The translations under genes were made by a program, and so were the position numbers. DNA of 6,349 nucleotides from an uncultured Selenomonadales bacterium. Its GTDB lineage: Bacteria > Bacillota > Negativicutes > Selenomonadales > Selenomonadaceae. The stretch spans positions 1-6,349 of the forward strand of contig CAMZDU010000071.1 in the NCBI GenBank assembly GCA_947305445.1. The letters run 5' to 3'. The notes beneath the pieces were generated by a model. The model worked only from the letters and a program-made list of their open reading frames with translations, had not been told where the DNA came from and searched no databases. Shown one piece after another: positions 5,679 to 6,349 of the stretch. Within the stretch, counting starts at the first letter, position 1; each line of letters opens with the position of its first letter.

Positions 5679-6349
5679 CGCGAACGTCATTGAAATTTTC
5701 TCGTCGGTGCAGGGCGAGGGAAAATATCTTGGCTGTCGACAAATTTTCGTGCGGACGGCCGATTGTAATCTTAACTGCGCCTATTGCGACACGAACTTTA
5801 GCCGCGCAATTTTTTGTCGTATCGAGACGGCGGCGGGCTCCGGAATTTTCCGCGACGAAAAAAATCCGCTGGAAGCCGTACGCGTCGCCGAAGTCGTGAA
5901 AAATTTTTGTGATGCCGTTCCGACTCAAGCGGTGAGTTTCACGGGCGGCGAACCGCTTTTGCATTGGCAATTCGTGCGCGAAGTCGCAAGCGCGGTTAAA
6001 AATTTCGGCGTGAAAATTTTTCTAGAGACGAACGGTACGCTCCCTGACGAGCTTGAAAAAATTTTGGACGTCGTCGACATAATCAGCATGGACATCAAGT
6101 TGCCGAGCATTGGAAAAAATTTTTTCGACCTCCACGAAAAATTTCTGTACCTCGCGCACACGAAGGACTTGTACGTTAAAATTATCGTGGCGGATTCGTC
6201 GACGCGTGAAGAATTTTTATCGGCAGTCGATTTGGTCGCAAGCGTCGATCCGAAAATTTTGCTGATACTTCAGCCCGTGACGCCCGTCGGCAACGTGAGC
6301 GCGGCTTCTGCGGAAAAAATTTTGTCGTTTCAGGCCGCCGCCCTAAACC
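5671..6349 (+). CDS. queE: 7-carboxy-7-deazaguanine synthase QueE (radical SAM), C-terminus outside window
   Basis: QueE is a radical SAM enzyme that contracts the ring of 6-carboxytetrahydropterin to 7-carboxy-7-deazaguanine, the step after QueD. The 226 codons present contain the signature FSSVQGEG (10-17). They also hold the CX3CX2C iron-sulfur motif C32-NLN-C36-AY-C39 followed by DT; the Thr here corresponds to the magnesium-binding Thr of characterised QueE. FTGGEPLL (90-97), LETNGTLP (118-125) and MDIKLPS (140-146) are the SAM-binding and barrel motifs. QPVTP near residue 205 is close to the usual C-terminus, so few residues are missing. The ATG at 5671 lies inside the end of queD (ATGAGTAG) with no clear ribosome site of its own, and an in-frame stop at 5656-5658 limits any extension. 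The next gene, off the window, could be queC or folE, but that is a guess. Confidence 0.94.
   Translation, partial: MSSANVIEIFSSVQGEGKYLGCRQIFVRTADCNLNCAYCDTNFSRAIFCRIETAAGSGIFRDEKNPLEAVRVAEVVKNFCDAVPTQAVSFTGGEPLLHWQFVREVASAVKNFGVKIFLETNGTLPDELEKILDVVDIISMDIKLPSIGKNFFDLHEKFLYLAHTKDLYVKIIVADSSTREEFLSAVDLVASVDPKILLILQPVTPVGNVSAASAEKILSFQAAALN

Noticed and set aside
5626..6161. Minus-strand frames opposite queD/queE
   Set aside because: Both overlap well-identified conserved enzymes and have no upstream ribosome site.

Overview
The window reads as chromosomal DNA of an anaerobic Gram-negative Firmicute (Negativicutes/Selenomonadales type). That is an inference. It rests on a sodium-pumping biotin-dependent decarboxylase of the short methylmalonyl-CoA/glutaconyl-CoA type, strong AGGAGG-like ribosome binding sites, two TTG start codons, and roughly balanced base composition. 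The sequence alone does not fix a genus.

Layout. (1) Positions 1-3437, minus strand: one uninterrupted reading frame of at least 1145 codons that starts inside the window and runs off its left edge. It encodes a giant Thr/Ser/Asp/Gly/Val-rich beta-repeat protein with no visible signal peptide. A short N-terminal stretch looks like a beta-helix. After it I can align five degenerate copies of a module of about 85-110 residues, spaced about 200-265 residues apart. (2) Positions 3438-3557: a 120-base gap with an extended -10 promoter for the giant gene and no convincing terminator. (3) Positions 3558-5078, minus strand: a two-gene operon, gamma/delta anchor subunit then beta subunit of a sodium-translocating decarboxylase. 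No carboxyltransferase or biotin-carrier gene sits beside them. (4) Positions 5079-5300: a divergent control region. It holds a near-consensus promoter for each direction, plus a perfect 8+8 base dyad over the -10 and start-site region of the decarboxylase promoter. (5) Positions 5301-6349, plus strand: queD and queE, overlapping by 8 bases, the second and third steps of 7-deazaguanine (preQ0/queuosine) synthesis. queE runs off the right edge.

The beta and gamma subunits would form the membrane part of a decarboxylase that couples removal of CO2 from carboxybiotin to sodium export. The alpha subunit and biotin protein must be encoded elsewhere. QueD makes 6-carboxytetrahydropterin and QueE converts it to 7-carboxy-7-deazaguanine. 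The giant protein has no evident functional link to either operon. It is the least described item here and probably a surface or secreted protein.
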